DNA of 64,000 bases from Paenibacillus sp. PastM-3 (lineage in GTDB: Bacteria > Bacillota > Bacilli > Paenibacillales > Paenibacillaceae): NCBI RefSeq assembly GCF_029893965.1, contig NZ_JARXXP010000003.1, positions 416,197 through 480,196 on the forward strand, written 5' to 3'. The translations under genes and the position numbers were made by a program. The notes under the pieces are model-generated. The model did not search any database. It was not told where the DNA came from and saw nothing but the letters and a program-made list of their open reading frames with translations. Positions 17,154 to 25,446 of the stretch are shown in pieces (the first letter of the stretch is position 1; each line of letters opens with the position of its first letter).

Positions 17154-18358
17154 ACGTTCTAGTAATTAACTCCGGAAGTTCTTCTTTGAAATATCAGCTG
17201 TACAATATGACTGATGAGTCTGTTCTGGCCAAAGGTCTGGTAGAGCGCATCGGGATGGATTCCTCCATTCTGACTCATAAGCCGACCGGCAAACAGGAAG
17301 TAACCGAAGTCAGCGAAATTCTGGAGCACAACACTGCAATCCGCAAAGTGCTTGCCTGCCTGACTGACAGCGAGCATGGTGTAATCAGCTCCATTGAAGA
17401 AATCAATGCCGTTGGTCACCGTGTTGTGCACGGCGGTGAGTTCTTTAAGGAATCCGCCCTGGTGGACGGCGACGCCAAGTCCAAAATCCGCCAGCTGTTT
17501 GACCTTGCACCGCTGCATAACCCTGCTGCAGTAATGGGGATTACAGCAACTGAAATCAATATGCCGGGTGTACCGCAGGCCGTTATTTTTGACACTGCCT
17601 TCCACCAGACTATGCCGGAAAAAGCCTATATGTACGCCATTCCGAGAGTGCTGTACAACAAATACAAAGTCCGCCGCTACGGCGCGCACGGTACTTCACA
17701 TGACTTCGTAAGCAAAGCTGCTGCCGAGTATCTGGACCGTCCGCTGGAAGATCTGAAGATCATTACCTGTCACATCGGTAACGGTGCCAGTGTAACTGCG
17801 GTTCAGGGCGGAGTGTCTGTTGACACTTCCATGGGGATGACCCCGCTGGAAGGCCTGATGATGGGTACACGCAGCGGTGACCTCGATCCGGCTATCGTTC
17901 CTTATGTAATGAACAAGGAGGAGCTGTCTGTCGGCGAAGTGAACTCCATGCTGAACAAGCACAGCGGTCTGCTGGCTATTTCCGGCGTGAGCAGCGACAT
18001 GCGTGACATTATCGACGGAGCGGAGAAGGGCGAAGCCAATTCCACGCTTGCTTTTGAAATGTATGAATACCGTCTGCGCAAATACATCGGTTCTTATGCA
18101 GCAGCTATGAACGGTGTAGATATTATCGTCTTCACAGCAGGTGTTGGCGAGAATGCCTCACTGCTGCGTGAACGGGTACTGAACAATTTGACGTTCCTGG
18201 GCATCGAGCTTGATGCTGAGGCTAACAAGGTCCGTTCCGGTGATCCGCGCCGCATCTCCACTGCTGATTCCAAGGTGCAGGTGCTGGTGGTTCCGACAAA
18301 CGAAGAGCTTGTCATTGCCCGCGATACCTATCGCCTGGTGCAAGGAATTAACGGCTAA
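17150..18358 (+). CDS. ackA: Acetate kinase
   Basis: Interconverts acetyl phosphate and acetate with ADP/ATP. All ASKHA-fold motifs are present: VLVINSGSSSLKYQLY near residue 3, FDTAFHQTMP near 147, HIGNGAS near 208, GLMMGTRSGDLDP near 233 and a C-terminal GVGENA. Length 402 is usual. ATGA overlap with the upstream dehydrogenase indicates coupled translation. No pta is present in the window. Confidence 0.96.
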   Translation: MNVLVINSGSSSLKYQLYNMTDESVLAKGLVERIGMDSSILTHKPTGKQEVTEVSEILEHNTAIRKVLACLTDSEHGVISSIEEINAVGHRVVHGGEFFKESALVDGDAKSKIRQLFDLAPLHNPAAVMGITATEINMPGVPQAVIFDTAFHQTMPEKAYMYAIPRVLYNKYKVRRYGAHGTSHDFVSKAAAEYLDRPLEDLKIITCHIGNGASVTAVQGGVSVDTSMGMTPLEGLMMGTRSGDLDPAIVPYVMNKEELSVGEVNSMLNKHSGLLAISGVSSDMRDIIDGAEKGEANSTLAFEMYEYRLRKYIGSYAAAMNGVDIIVFTAGVGENASLLRERVLNNLTFLGIELDAEANKVRSGDPRRISTADSKVQVLVVPTNEELVIARDTYRLVQGING

Positions 18359-18379
18359 ATTAGAGGAGAGATTTCAGGC

Positions 18380-19675
18380 ATGGCTAACAAAAGTGTGATC
18401 AAGAATGTGAATGAGCATGTGGGAGAGAGTGTTGTCATCGGCTGTTGGGTGAACAACAAGCGCTCCAGCGGTAAAATTCAATTCCTGCAGCTTCGGGATG
18501 GTACAGGCTATATCCAGGGTGTTGTGGTGAAATCGGAAGTGCCTGAGCAGGTCTGGGACGATGCCAAGAGCCTCACCCAGGAAAGCTCGCTGTATGTAAC
18601 CGGCATTATCCGTGAGGAGCCGCGCAGCCAATCCGGGTATGAAATGACTGTTACCGGTATCGAAGTACTGCATCTCACTGAGAATTATCCGATTACCCCT
18701 AAGGAGCATGGCGTTGACTTCCTGATGGATCACCGTCATCTCTGGCTGCGCTCTTCTAAGCAGCGTGCGGTACTGGTAATCCGTGCGGAAATTATCCGCG
18801 CGATTCAGCAGTTCTTTAACGAAAACGGCTTTACCAAGGTGGACCCGCCGATTCTTACTCCAACCTCGGCTGAAGGAACCACCAACCTGTTCCACACGAA
18901 GTATTTCGATGAGGATGCGTACCTTACACAGAGCGGACAGCTGTACATGGAAGCTGCAGCTATGGCGCTGGGCCGGGTCTATTCCTTCGGGCCGACCTTC
19001 CGTGCCGAGAAATCGAAGACCCGCCGCCATCTGATTGAGTTCTGGATGATTGAGCCGGAAATGGCCTTCACCGATCATGAAGAGAGCCTTAAAGTGCAGG
19101 AGAATTTCATCAGCTTTATCGTGCAATCCGTATTGACGAACTGCCGCGCCGAGCTTGAAGCGGTGGGCCGCGATGTATCCAAGCTGGAGAACATCAAAGC
19201 GCCGTTCCCGCGGATTACCTATGATGATGCGATCAAGTTCCTGAATGATAACGGCCATGAAATTGCCTGGGGCGATGACTTCGGTGCACCGCATGAAACG
19301 GCGATCGCCGAAGCCAACGACAAGCCGGTATTCATTACGCACTATCCGGCATCATTTAAGGCATTCTATATGAAGCCGCACCCTGAACGTCCAGAGGTTG
19401 TGCTCTGCGCGGATATGATTGCACCTGAAGGCTACGGTGAAATCATCGGCGGTTCGCAGCGTATCGACGATCCGCTACTACTGGAACAGCGCTTCAAAGA
19501 GCATAATCTTTCCATGGATACTTACAAGTGGTATATGGACCTGCGTACCTACGGTTCCGTGCCTCATTCCGGCTTCGGTCTCGGACTTGAGCGCACAGTA
19601 GCCTGGATCTGCGGTCTGGATCATGTGCGTGAAACGATTCCGTTCCCGCGTACACTGTACCGTCTATACCCTTAA
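18380..19675 (+). CDS. asnS: Asparaginyl-tRNA synthetase
   Basis: Charges tRNA-Asn. The N-terminal OB-fold anticodon-binding domain (about 1-110) is followed by the class IIb core with motif 2 [19 protein letters not shown] near 210-230 and motif 3 [13 protein letters not shown] near 405. Asparagine-specific rather than aspartyl features, the 431-residue length and position before dnaD (as in Bacillus) support the call. A TAGAGGAGAG site precedes the ATG; the spacing from ackA is only 21 bases, with no T-box leader. Confidence 0.95.
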   Translation: MANKSVIKNVNEHVGESVVIGCWVNNKRSSGKIQFLQLRDGTGYIQGVVVKSEVPEQVWDDAKSLTQESSLYVTGIIREEPRSQSGYEMTVTGIEVLHLTENYPITPKEHGVDFLMDHRHLWLRSSKQRAVLVIRAEIIRAIQQFFNENGFTKVDPPILTPTSAEGTTNLFHTKYFDEDAYLTQSGQLYMEAAAMALGRVYSFGPTFRAEKSKTRRHLIEFWMIEPEMAFTDHEESLKVQENFISFIVQSVLTNCRAELEAVGRDVSKLENIKAPFPRITYDDAIKFLNDNGHEIAWGDDFGAPHETAIAEANDKPVFITHYPASFKAFYMKPHPERPEVVLCADMIAPEGYGEIIGGSQRIDDPLLLEQRFKEHNLSMDTYKWYMDLRTYGSVPHSGFGLGLERTVAWICGLDHVRETIPFPRTLYRLYP

Positions 19676-19697
19676 ATAAAGTGAAAGGGGCAGAAGT

Positions 19698-20429
19698 ATG
19701 GACGGCAGAGGATGGAATACCTGGGGTGAGGGCGCAGCGTTTGGCCTTCAGCACGGGATGGCCGTCATTCCTTATGCACTCTTAAAATATTACCGGAAGC
19801 TGAACCTCAGCGGCGACGAAGCCATGCTGCTCATCCACCTGCTGTCTTTCCGGCAGGTGGAGGGCATTGATTTCCCGTCGCTGGAGGATCTGCAAACTGT
19901 GACCGGCCGGAGTATATCCGTAATTGCCGGAGAGCTGCAGAAGTTGATGAAGGAAGGCTTTATCAGCATTGACGGAACCAATGACGAGCTTAGGGATTTT
20001 CATTACGAGCAGTACAATTTTACAGGATTGTTCAACAAGCTGGGAGCTGTTCTGGCTGAAGCCGCTCAAGAGGATGCTGAGGGCAGATCTGCCGGATCTA
20101 ATCATACCAGACATGCGTCAACGCGGATTGCCGCAAGTCCTGCTGCTACAGCAGCTGTGGAGGCGGAGAGCCGCAATCTGTTCAGCATCTTCGAGAAGGA
20201 ATTTGGCCGGCCGCTGTCGCCAATGGAGTGTGAGACCATTTCCGGCTGGGTCGATCAGGACCGGTATCCTGAGGAGCTTATTCTGCTGGCGCTGAAAGAG
20301 TCTGTTTTTGCCGGCAAGGTTCATTTCCGCTACATTGACCGAATTCTGCTGGAATGGTCACGCAACCGGGTGAAGAATGCCCAGGACGTGAAGAACTATA
20401 ACCAGAAATTCCGGGGCGGCGGAAGATAA
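19698..20429 (+). CDS. dnaD: DNA replication initiation/remodelling protein DnaD
   Basis: Primosomal protein that helps load the replicative helicase together with DnaA and DnaB. The N-terminal winged-helix DDBH1 domain (about 15-115) includes LLIHLLSFRQVEGIDFPSLE and a short recognition helix. The C-terminal DDBH2 domain (about 155-230) has the family's FEKEFGRPLSPMECE and the YIDRILLEW stretch. Length 243 is usual. It follows asnS as in Bacillus, although nth, its usual next neighbour, is displaced about 16 kb downstream here. Confidence 0.93.
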   Translation: MDGRGWNTWGEGAAFGLQHGMAVIPYALLKYYRKLNLSGDEAMLLIHLLSFRQVEGIDFPSLEDLQTVTGRSISVIAGELQKLMKEGFISIDGTNDELRDFHYEQYNFTGLFNKLGAVLAEAAQEDAEGRSAGSNHTRHASTRIAASPAATAAVEAESRNLFSIFEKEFGRPLSPMECETISGWVDQDRYPEELILLALKESVFAGKVHFRYIDRILLEWSRNRVKNAQDVKNYNQKFRGGGR

Positions 20430-20448
20430 CGTTCTGGACAACAATATA

Positions 20449-20488
20449 AGCCTGCCGCCTTGGACAACCAAGTACGGCAGGCTTTTTT
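20449..20488 (+). terminator. Terminator after dnaD
   Basis: Nine-base stem AGCCTGCCG / CGGCAGGCT with a 17-base loop and a run of eight T. Confidence 0.93.
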
Positions 20489-20732
20489 TTGTTTTTGTAC
20501 AAAAGCATCCGCTGCAGTTTAATGAAAGGCAACACGTCGGAATTGCGCAGACAACACTTCAGAATGGTGTAAGTACCATCTCTTTTTTTTGAAGCGAGAC
20601 AAGTAAGAATGACAAGCTTGCGGGGAACAGGGGGGAAAGGTAAAATTTAACTATCGCAGAACGGAACGGATGTTCAGGTTTTACTGACTGTGGCTTGCTA
20701 TTTTTCGTTACCGATGGAGGGACTATTTACTG
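20489..20732. other. Intergenic region between dnaD and a small ORF
   Basis: Holds a short second hairpin ATGGT-GTAAGT-ACCAT near 20565 followed by eight T (possible terminator), then an AT-rich stretch. No coding frame or known RNA was recognised. Confidence 0.5.
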
Positions 20733-20954
20733 GTGATGAAAGTTGAATCAGATCAGGAGTATAAGCTTGAAATCGGCATTATGTCTGTCTCCAGCAACCA
20801 AGTGTATAGTGAGGTGGTTCCGGGCGGGACGGGGGAGATCAAGATTACGGTGCCGGCGGACGGAGATTACCGGGTGTATATCAAAAACCATGCGGCAAAA
20901 GAGGCACACTTCCGCCTGATCCTGGACGAGCCGCTCACAGGTCCGCTTGTATGA
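20733..20954 (+). CDS. Small beta-rich protein of unknown function
   Basis: A 73-residue frame starting at GTG 20733, 11 bases after GGAGGGA. The sequence alternates charged and hydrophobic residues in a beta-sandwich pattern (EITVPADGDYRVYIKN-like stretch near 36-52) that resembles the end of pre-peptidase C-terminal or fibronectin-like domains, but there is no signal peptide. It could be a free-standing small protein or the last piece of a larger decayed one. Followed by an AACTCCCC...GGGGAGTT hairpin. Confidence 0.5.
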   Translation: MMKVESDQEYKLEIGIMSVSSNQVYSEVVPGGTGEIKITVPADGDYRVYIKNHAAKEAHFRLILDEPLTGPLV

Positions 20955-20987
20955 CTTGATTCGATACAGGTAGGGGCAACCAATAGA

Positions 20988-21030
20988 AACTCCCCAGCCA
21001 GACATCCTTGAAGATGCTAACGGGGGAGTT
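20988..21030. terminator. Hairpin between the small ORF and proC
   Basis: Eight-base stem AACTCCCC / GGGGAGTT with an inner CATC/GATG pairing. T-runs are poor on both strands (GGGAGTTTCTATT on minus), so termination is only possible. Confidence 0.35.
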
Positions 21031-21192
21031 ATTGCAGCTATATGGGGAAACAGTGGAAAATAGCTGCTGTTAGTTGTACAGGATACACTTACACCAACAG
21101 TCAAAATAAAGCTACCACGGGCTGACTGATACATTTGTAGGACAACAGCGTTTCATGGACTTTAGATCAGCTGCTTAGAATCATCCAAGAGC

Positions 21193-22068
21193 TTACTGGT
21201 TTTTAAACAGCTCTTTTTCCACGGCTGCCCCCATCTCGCGGGAGCGTTCTGCGCAGCGGTTCACTGCGGCGATGACCGTTTCGAAGAAGTCACCTTTGTC
21301 CAGCGTTTCGATCGCTGCCTGGGTGGAGCCGTTTGGCGAAGTGACCTTTTTGCGCAGGGATGCCGGATCTTCTCCGGTCTGCTGTACCATCCGGGCAGCT
21401 CCCAGTACACTCTGCACGGTCAGCTCTAAGCTCTGCTCAGCTGTTAATCCGCCGCGGATGCCCGCAGCAGTCATCGCTTCCATCATGTAATAGATGTAGG
21501 CCGGTCCGCTGCCGGAGATACCTGTCAGAGTTTCCATCCGTTCCTCTTCGATGACGGAAGTGATGCCCACCGATTCGAAGATATTTAGTGCCAGACGCCG
21601 GCCGGCCTCGCCGACCTCCTTGGAGAAGGCGATGCCTGTTGCGCCGAGTCCGATCGTGCTTGAGGTGTTCGGCATCGTGCGGATCACCGGCTGAGGCGTG
21701 CCAAGCAGACCCTGGATGGTGCGAATTGTAAGACCCGCAATAACGGAGACGATAAGCTGGTCCGGCTGGAGCAGCGGAGCCAGCCCGCGCAGCGCTTCAG
21801 CAGCATCCTTCGGTTTCATTGCCAGGACGATAACCTGGGCATTCTTCAGGATTTCCGCTGTTTGCTGCGGATCATTGCTGCCTTGCACGCCATAACGGCT
21901 GCGCAGTTCGGCCAGACGTTCGCTGCTGCTGCGGTTGAGCATGGTGATGCTGTCGGAAGCAATAACATTGCGGGCAATCATGCCCCGCACAATAGCTTCC
22001 GCCATCGAGCCTGCCCCGTAGAATACGATATGTTCCTTAATAAGCGGAACGGATGGTTGCTGACACAT
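21193..22068 (-). CDS. proC: Pyrroline-5-carboxylate reductase
   Basis: Last step of proline synthesis, NAD(P)H-dependent reduction of pyrroline-5-carboxylate. Rossmann motif FYGAGSMAEAIVRGM near residues 16-30, VLAMKPKD near 95, and the C-terminal dimer motif GSGPAYIYYMMEA near 180. The ATG at 22068 has AGGGGGA ten bases upstream. It is the third gene of the minus-strand proB-proA-proC group, but a 211-base gap with three 65-bp repeats separates it from proA. Confidence 0.94.
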   Translation of the reverse strand: MCQQPSVPLIKEHIVFYGAGSMAEAIVRGMIARNVIASDSITMLNRSSSERLAELRSRYGVQGSNDPQQTAEILKNAQVIVLAMKPKDAAEALRGLAPLLQPDQLIVSVIAGLTIRTIQGLLGTPQPVIRTMPNTSSTIGLGATGIAFSKEVGEAGRRLALNIFESVGITSVIEEERMETLTGISGSGPAYIYYMMEAMTAAGIRGGLTAEQSLELTVQSVLGAARMVQQTGEDPASLRKKVTSPNGSTQAAIETLDKGDFFETVIAAVNRCAERSREMGAAVEKELFKNQ

Positions 22069-22085
22069 GTTATGAGTCCCCCTAA

Positions 22086-22274
22086 AAGTTTTGTGAGCTT
22101 AACCCCACTGTATAATCCGCGTACAAAACTCGCTTCGTAAGCATAAGCCTAAGTTTTGTGAGCTTAACCCCACTGTATAATCCGCGTACAAAACTTGCTT
22201 CGTAAGCATAAGCCTAAGTTTTGTGAGCTTAACCCCACTGTATAATCCGCGTACAAAACTTGCTTCGTAAGCAT
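22086..22274. repeat. Three tandem 65-bp repeats with internal hairpins, between proA and proC
   Basis: Units begin at 22086, 22151 and 22216 with exact 65-base period and almost no divergence (a C/T and an A/T difference in the first). Each unit holds the inverted pair AAGTTTTGT / ACAAAACTT about 24 bases apart, plus a second mini-hairpin GCTT-CGT-AAGC. There is no open frame (65 is not a multiple of 3) and no T-run. Confidence 0.95.
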
Positions 22275-22279
22275 CTACG

Positions 22280-23527
22280 TTATCCCCGGATTTGTCCGGT
22301 TCCGCGGATGATATATTTGCAGGAAGTCAGTGCAGGCAGACCCATGGGTCCGCGGGCATGCAGCTTCTGGGTACTGATGCCGATTTCGGCGCCAAAGCCG
22401 AATTCGAACCCGTCGGTGAACCGGGTGGATGCATTATGATACACTGCTGCAGCATCTACCTCCTGCAGGAAACGTGCCGCATGCCCGGCATTTTCGGTAA
22501 CAATGCATTCTGAATGCTTGGTGCTGTATTCAGCGATATGACGCAGCGCTTCATCCAGCCCGCCGACGATACGGACATTAAGAATGTAATCATTATATTC
22601 GGTCGCATAATCCTCAGCGGTTACCGGTACCGCCCAAGGAATCAGGGCTACCGTTTCCGGGCAGCCGCGAAGCTCAACGTTAACCTTGCGGAAAGCTTCA
22701 GCCAGCGCCGGCAGATGCCGAGCGGCATACTCACGGTTGACAAGCAAGGTTTCCATGGAGTTGCAGACAGACGGCCGCTGGGCTTTGGCGTTAACGCTGA
22801 TCCGTTCGGCCATTTCAGGCTGACAGCCTGCATCCAGATAAGTATGGCATATGCCTGCACCTGTTTCAATTACAGGGACTGTGGCGTTCATTACAACATT
22901 CTGGATCAGTGAGCTGCCGCCGCGCGGGATGATTACATCCAGCAGGCCGTTAAGCTTGAGCATCTCGTCAACAGAAGAACGGTTAGGATCTTCAATCAGC
23001 TGTAAGGCTGCAGCCGGAATGGACGTTTTGGCCAGCGCCGTATGCAGCACTTCAACGATTTTGCGGTTGGAGGAGAGGGCAGAGGAGCCGCCGCGCAGAA
23101 CCACGGCGTTGCCTGTCTTCAGGCAAAGACCGGCGGCATCTACCGTTACGTTCGGGCGGGCTTCATATATAATGCCGATAACTCCGAGCGGGACGCGGAT
23201 TTTTTCTATAGACAGGCCGTTTGGACGCTCAAATTGTTCGAGTGTATCTCCAACCGGATCAGGCAGCACGGCAATCTGCTGCAAGCCTTCAGCAATTGCG
23301 CCGATCCGGCTGACATCCAGTGCAAGGCGGTCGAGCATGGACTCCGGCGTACCGGCCTTACGCCCGCGCTCCAGATCTTCGGCGTTGGCGGCGATAATGG
23401 ACGGGGCCTCCTGACGCAAAGCATCAGCCATGATAAGCAATGCTTCATTTTTCTGGCCGGTGGTCAAGCTTGCTAGAACTCCTGTAGTCTCTTTGGCTAA
23501 TGTGGCTTTGTTAATCACTTCACTCAT
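22280..23527 (-). CDS. proA: Glutamate-5-semialdehyde dehydrogenase (gamma-glutamyl phosphate reductase)
   Basis: NADPH-dependent reduction of glutamyl-5-phosphate, second step to proline. Aldehyde-dehydrogenase-like fold with the active-site cysteine in RPSVCNSMETLLV, the LRGGSSA and PRGGSSL nucleotide-site loops, and the GAEIGISTQKLHARGPMGL end. I chose the ATG at 23527, with GGGGGAAAC upstream; an in-frame ATG at 23590 would overlap proB. 415 residues. Follows proB after 44 bases. Confidence 0.95.
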   Translation of the reverse strand: MSEVINKATLAKETTGVLASLTTGQKNEALLIMADALRQEAPSIIAANAEDLERGRKAGTPESMLDRLALDVSRIGAIAEGLQQIAVLPDPVGDTLEQFERPNGLSIEKIRVPLGVIGIIYEARPNVTVDAAGLCLKTGNAVVLRGGSSALSSNRKIVEVLHTALAKTSIPAAALQLIEDPNRSSVDEMLKLNGLLDVIIPRGGSSLIQNVVMNATVPVIETGAGICHTYLDAGCQPEMAERISVNAKAQRPSVCNSMETLLVNREYAARHLPALAEAFRKVNVELRGCPETVALIPWAVPVTAEDYATEYNDYILNVRIVGGLDEALRHIAEYSTKHSECIVTENAGHAARFLQEVDAAAVYHNASTRFTDGFEFGFGAEIGISTQKLHARGPMGLPALTSCKYIIRGTGQIRG

Positions 23528-23571
23528 ATTGTTTCCCCCTGAAAGGTAGTGTATGTTAATTGCTTTATCTG

Positions 23572-24675
23572 TCAGCGCAGTGTGATCCATTCATCGCGGT
23601 GGATGACTTCAAGCCGGTGGACTTCACCAAGCTTGGGAACGATCTCCCGGCTCGGCAGGCCTTGAATGCTGCGGAGCTGGGTATCATCGTAGTTGACGAT
23701 CCCCCGGCCCAGCAAGGTTGCATCTGGTCCAAGGACCTCAACGACATCACCGGAGTGGAAGCTGCCCTCGATCCGTTTGACACCTACCGGCAGCAGACTG
23801 TGTCCTCCATGGAGCAGGGCTTCAACTGCTCCGTCATCGACAAAAAGCGAGCCGAGCGGTGTTGACATGAAGCCGAGCCACTGTTTTTTGACCGGCAGGG
23901 AGGCGAGGGTAGTGTCAAAATAAGTGCCTTTCCCCGTGCCTGCTGCAGCCAGGTGCAAATCTCCGGGTTCAGAGGCGCGGCCGATGAAGACCGGCACCCC
24001 GCCGCGGGTTGCAATTTTGGCGGCATCAATTTTGGAACGCATACCGCCTGTACCGACGCTCGAGCCGGCTCCACCTGCGTAGGCATAGATTTCCGGCGTA
24101 ATCTCCGCCACCCGGCTGAAGCGGACCGCTTCGGGATTCTTCCGCGGGTCTCCGCTGTACAGCCCGTCCATATCGGTCAACACCAGCAGGCGCGAGGCCT
24201 TCAAAAGATTGGCAACCAGTGCTGACAGTGTATCATTATCCCCGAATTTCAGCTCGTCGACCGATACCGTATCATTTTCGTTAAATACCGGGATGGCACC
24301 CTGTCTTAGCAGCTCCTCGACCGTCATCATCGCGTTATTCATTGCGCGGCGGCTGCAAAAGTCGGTACGGGTCAGCAGAATTTGGGCGGTCGGCAGTCCG
24401 TGCTTGGCAAAAGCCTCCTGATAAGCCTGCATCAGCATAACCTGTCCGACGGCAGCTGCAGCCTGCTTCTCATGCAGCAGCTTTGGCCTGGACGGATAAC
24501 CGATGCCGCGGAATCCGGCAGCTACGGCCCCGGAGGTTACCAGCAGCACCTCACATCCGTCCTGCCGCAGTGCGGCAAGCTCAGCAGCGAAAAAGGCTAC
24601 AGCTTCGCGGTTTAAGCCGCCTTCGGGGCCGGTCAGCGAGCTGCTGCCGATTTTGACTACAATACGTGTGGCCAC
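23572..24675 (-). CDS. proB: Glutamate 5-kinase with C-terminal PUA domain
   Basis: Phosphorylates glutamate, the feedback-controlled first step to proline. Amino-acid-kinase core: VVKIGSSSLTG near residues 5-15, FNENDTVS near 134-141, LTDMDGLYSGDPR near 165-177 and GGMRSKIDAAKIA near 211. The C-terminal PUA domain (about 275-350) is present. Start is GTG at 24675 with AAGGGAAG upstream. It is preceded by a proline-specific T-box, so the operon should respond to uncharged tRNA-Pro. Confidence 0.95.
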   Translation of the reverse strand: MATRIVVKIGSSSLTGPEGGLNREAVAFFAAELAALRQDGCEVLLVTSGAVAAGFRGIGYPSRPKLLHEKQAAAAVGQVMLMQAYQEAFAKHGLPTAQILLTRTDFCSRRAMNNAMMTVEELLRQGAIPVFNENDTVSVDELKFGDNDTLSALVANLLKASRLLVLTDMDGLYSGDPRKNPEAVRFSRVAEITPEIYAYAGGAGSSVGTGGMRSKIDAAKIATRGGVPVFIGRASEPGDLHLAAAGTGKGTYFDTTLASLPVKKQWLGFMSTPLGSLFVDDGAVEALLHGGHSLLPVGVKRIEGSFHSGDVVEVLGPDATLLGRGIVNYDDTQLRSIQGLPSREIVPKLGEVHRLEVIHRDEWITLR

Positions 24676-24715
24676 GTTATCTTCACTTCCCTTTCAGAAT
24701 ATCAGACTTGAAAAC

Positions 24716-24968
24716 GACAAAAAGCCCCCATCCTAAGACTTAGCAAAGGACGAAAGCATGGTTAACTTCCGCGGTACCACCTTCATTGATGAGGGAACAT
24801 CCGACTTCATTCTCATAACGGGAGTATCCGTCCTGCAGGCAGCAGGCCGCTCGGGGGTAGGATTCAGAAATAACAACCGCGGTAAATTCTCTCAGCCTTC
24901 CGGAATTTACTCTCTGCTCACGGATAGAGACATTTCTTACTGGTCCCGTCTACACGTTTCACTATTTG
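24716..24968 (-). ncRNA. T-box riboswitch, proline-specific, in the proBA leader
   Basis: On the minus strand the leader contains the T-box core AAGGTGGTACCGCGG (24765-24783 region) whose TGGT bulge matches an ACCA tRNA end. The AGAGAG elements of Stem I are also visible. The specifier GAA-TCCT-A places CCU (Pro) at 24861-24859, followed by the usual A. A terminator with CGTCCT / AGGATG pairing and TTTTTG lies at about 24718-24755, just before proB. Uncharged tRNA-Pro should favour the antiterminator. Confidence 0.93.
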
Positions 24969-24974
24969 ACAATT

Positions 24975-25003
24975 AGAATACCATGGCGGTGTGCGGTTTG
25001 CAA
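24975..25003 (-). promoter_or_regulatory. Promoter of the proBA T-box leader
   Basis: Reading minus: TTGCAA (25003-24998), 17 bases, TATTCT (24980-24975). Start expected near 24968, directly upstream of the T-box Stem I. Confidence 0.7.
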
Positions 25004-25114
25004 AGGGAGTTTGCAGGAATATTTTTATGCGCTGAAGCTGCAGTGAAATGAGATGTTTATGCCCGGGAGGAACGGGTAATTTACTTATAATCTGTTACCA
25101 GGAGGTGCATCCAC

Positions 25115-25312
25115 TTGAGTAAAGACAAGCAAATCGCGCAGGAACAGACTGAAAATGCCAAAGAGGCAGCGGAATTTCAGAATCAGGCGATTCGTGATTT
25201 TGTTGAAGAGCGTGCTGCAGACACCGGAAGCAAAGGACCGGTCAATGAGCACACAACCCGCCTGCCGGACAACCAGAACCGGATGATTACTCAGCATAAC
25301 CGCCAGATGTGA
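25115..25312 (+). CDS. Small hydrophilic protein of unknown function
   Basis: A 65-residue acidic, Gln/Glu-rich protein without hydrophobic core, starting at TTG 25115 seven bases after a perfect AGGAGGTG. The composition (KQIAQEQTENAKEAAEF, then RLPDNQNRMI) resembles small acid-soluble or stress-related peptides of spore formers, but I recognise no family. It lies alone between the pro T-box promoter (divergent) and a strong terminator, so it is probably a true single-gene unit. Confidence 0.7.
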   Translation: MSKDKQIAQEQTENAKEAAEFQNQAIRDFVEERAADTGSKGPVNEHTTRLPDNQNRMITQHNRQM

Positions 25313-25380
25313 TAAGGCTATATGAACAGCCTGTAGGATGATAATTGTCAATGATGAGCTATTAGGTAGTGAATATACGA

Positions 25381-25426
25381 AAGGCTCCCGGATATCCGCT
25401 GACCAGCGAACCCCCGGGAGCCTTTT
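25381..25426. terminator. Terminator between small acidic gene and LysR gene
   Basis: Stem AAGGCTCCCGG / CCGGGAGCCTT with 20-base loop and TTTTT on plus. It serves the 25115 gene and may also stop the convergent LysR transcript. Confidence 0.88.
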
Positions 25427-25446
25427 TATAAGGCTGCAAAACAGAT

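Noticed and set aside
18359..18379. T-box before asnS
   Set aside because: Only 21 bases separate ackA and asnS; no T-box core.
22086..22274. CRISPR or attenuator array between proA and proC
   Set aside because: No spacers between units and no T-run after the hairpins.
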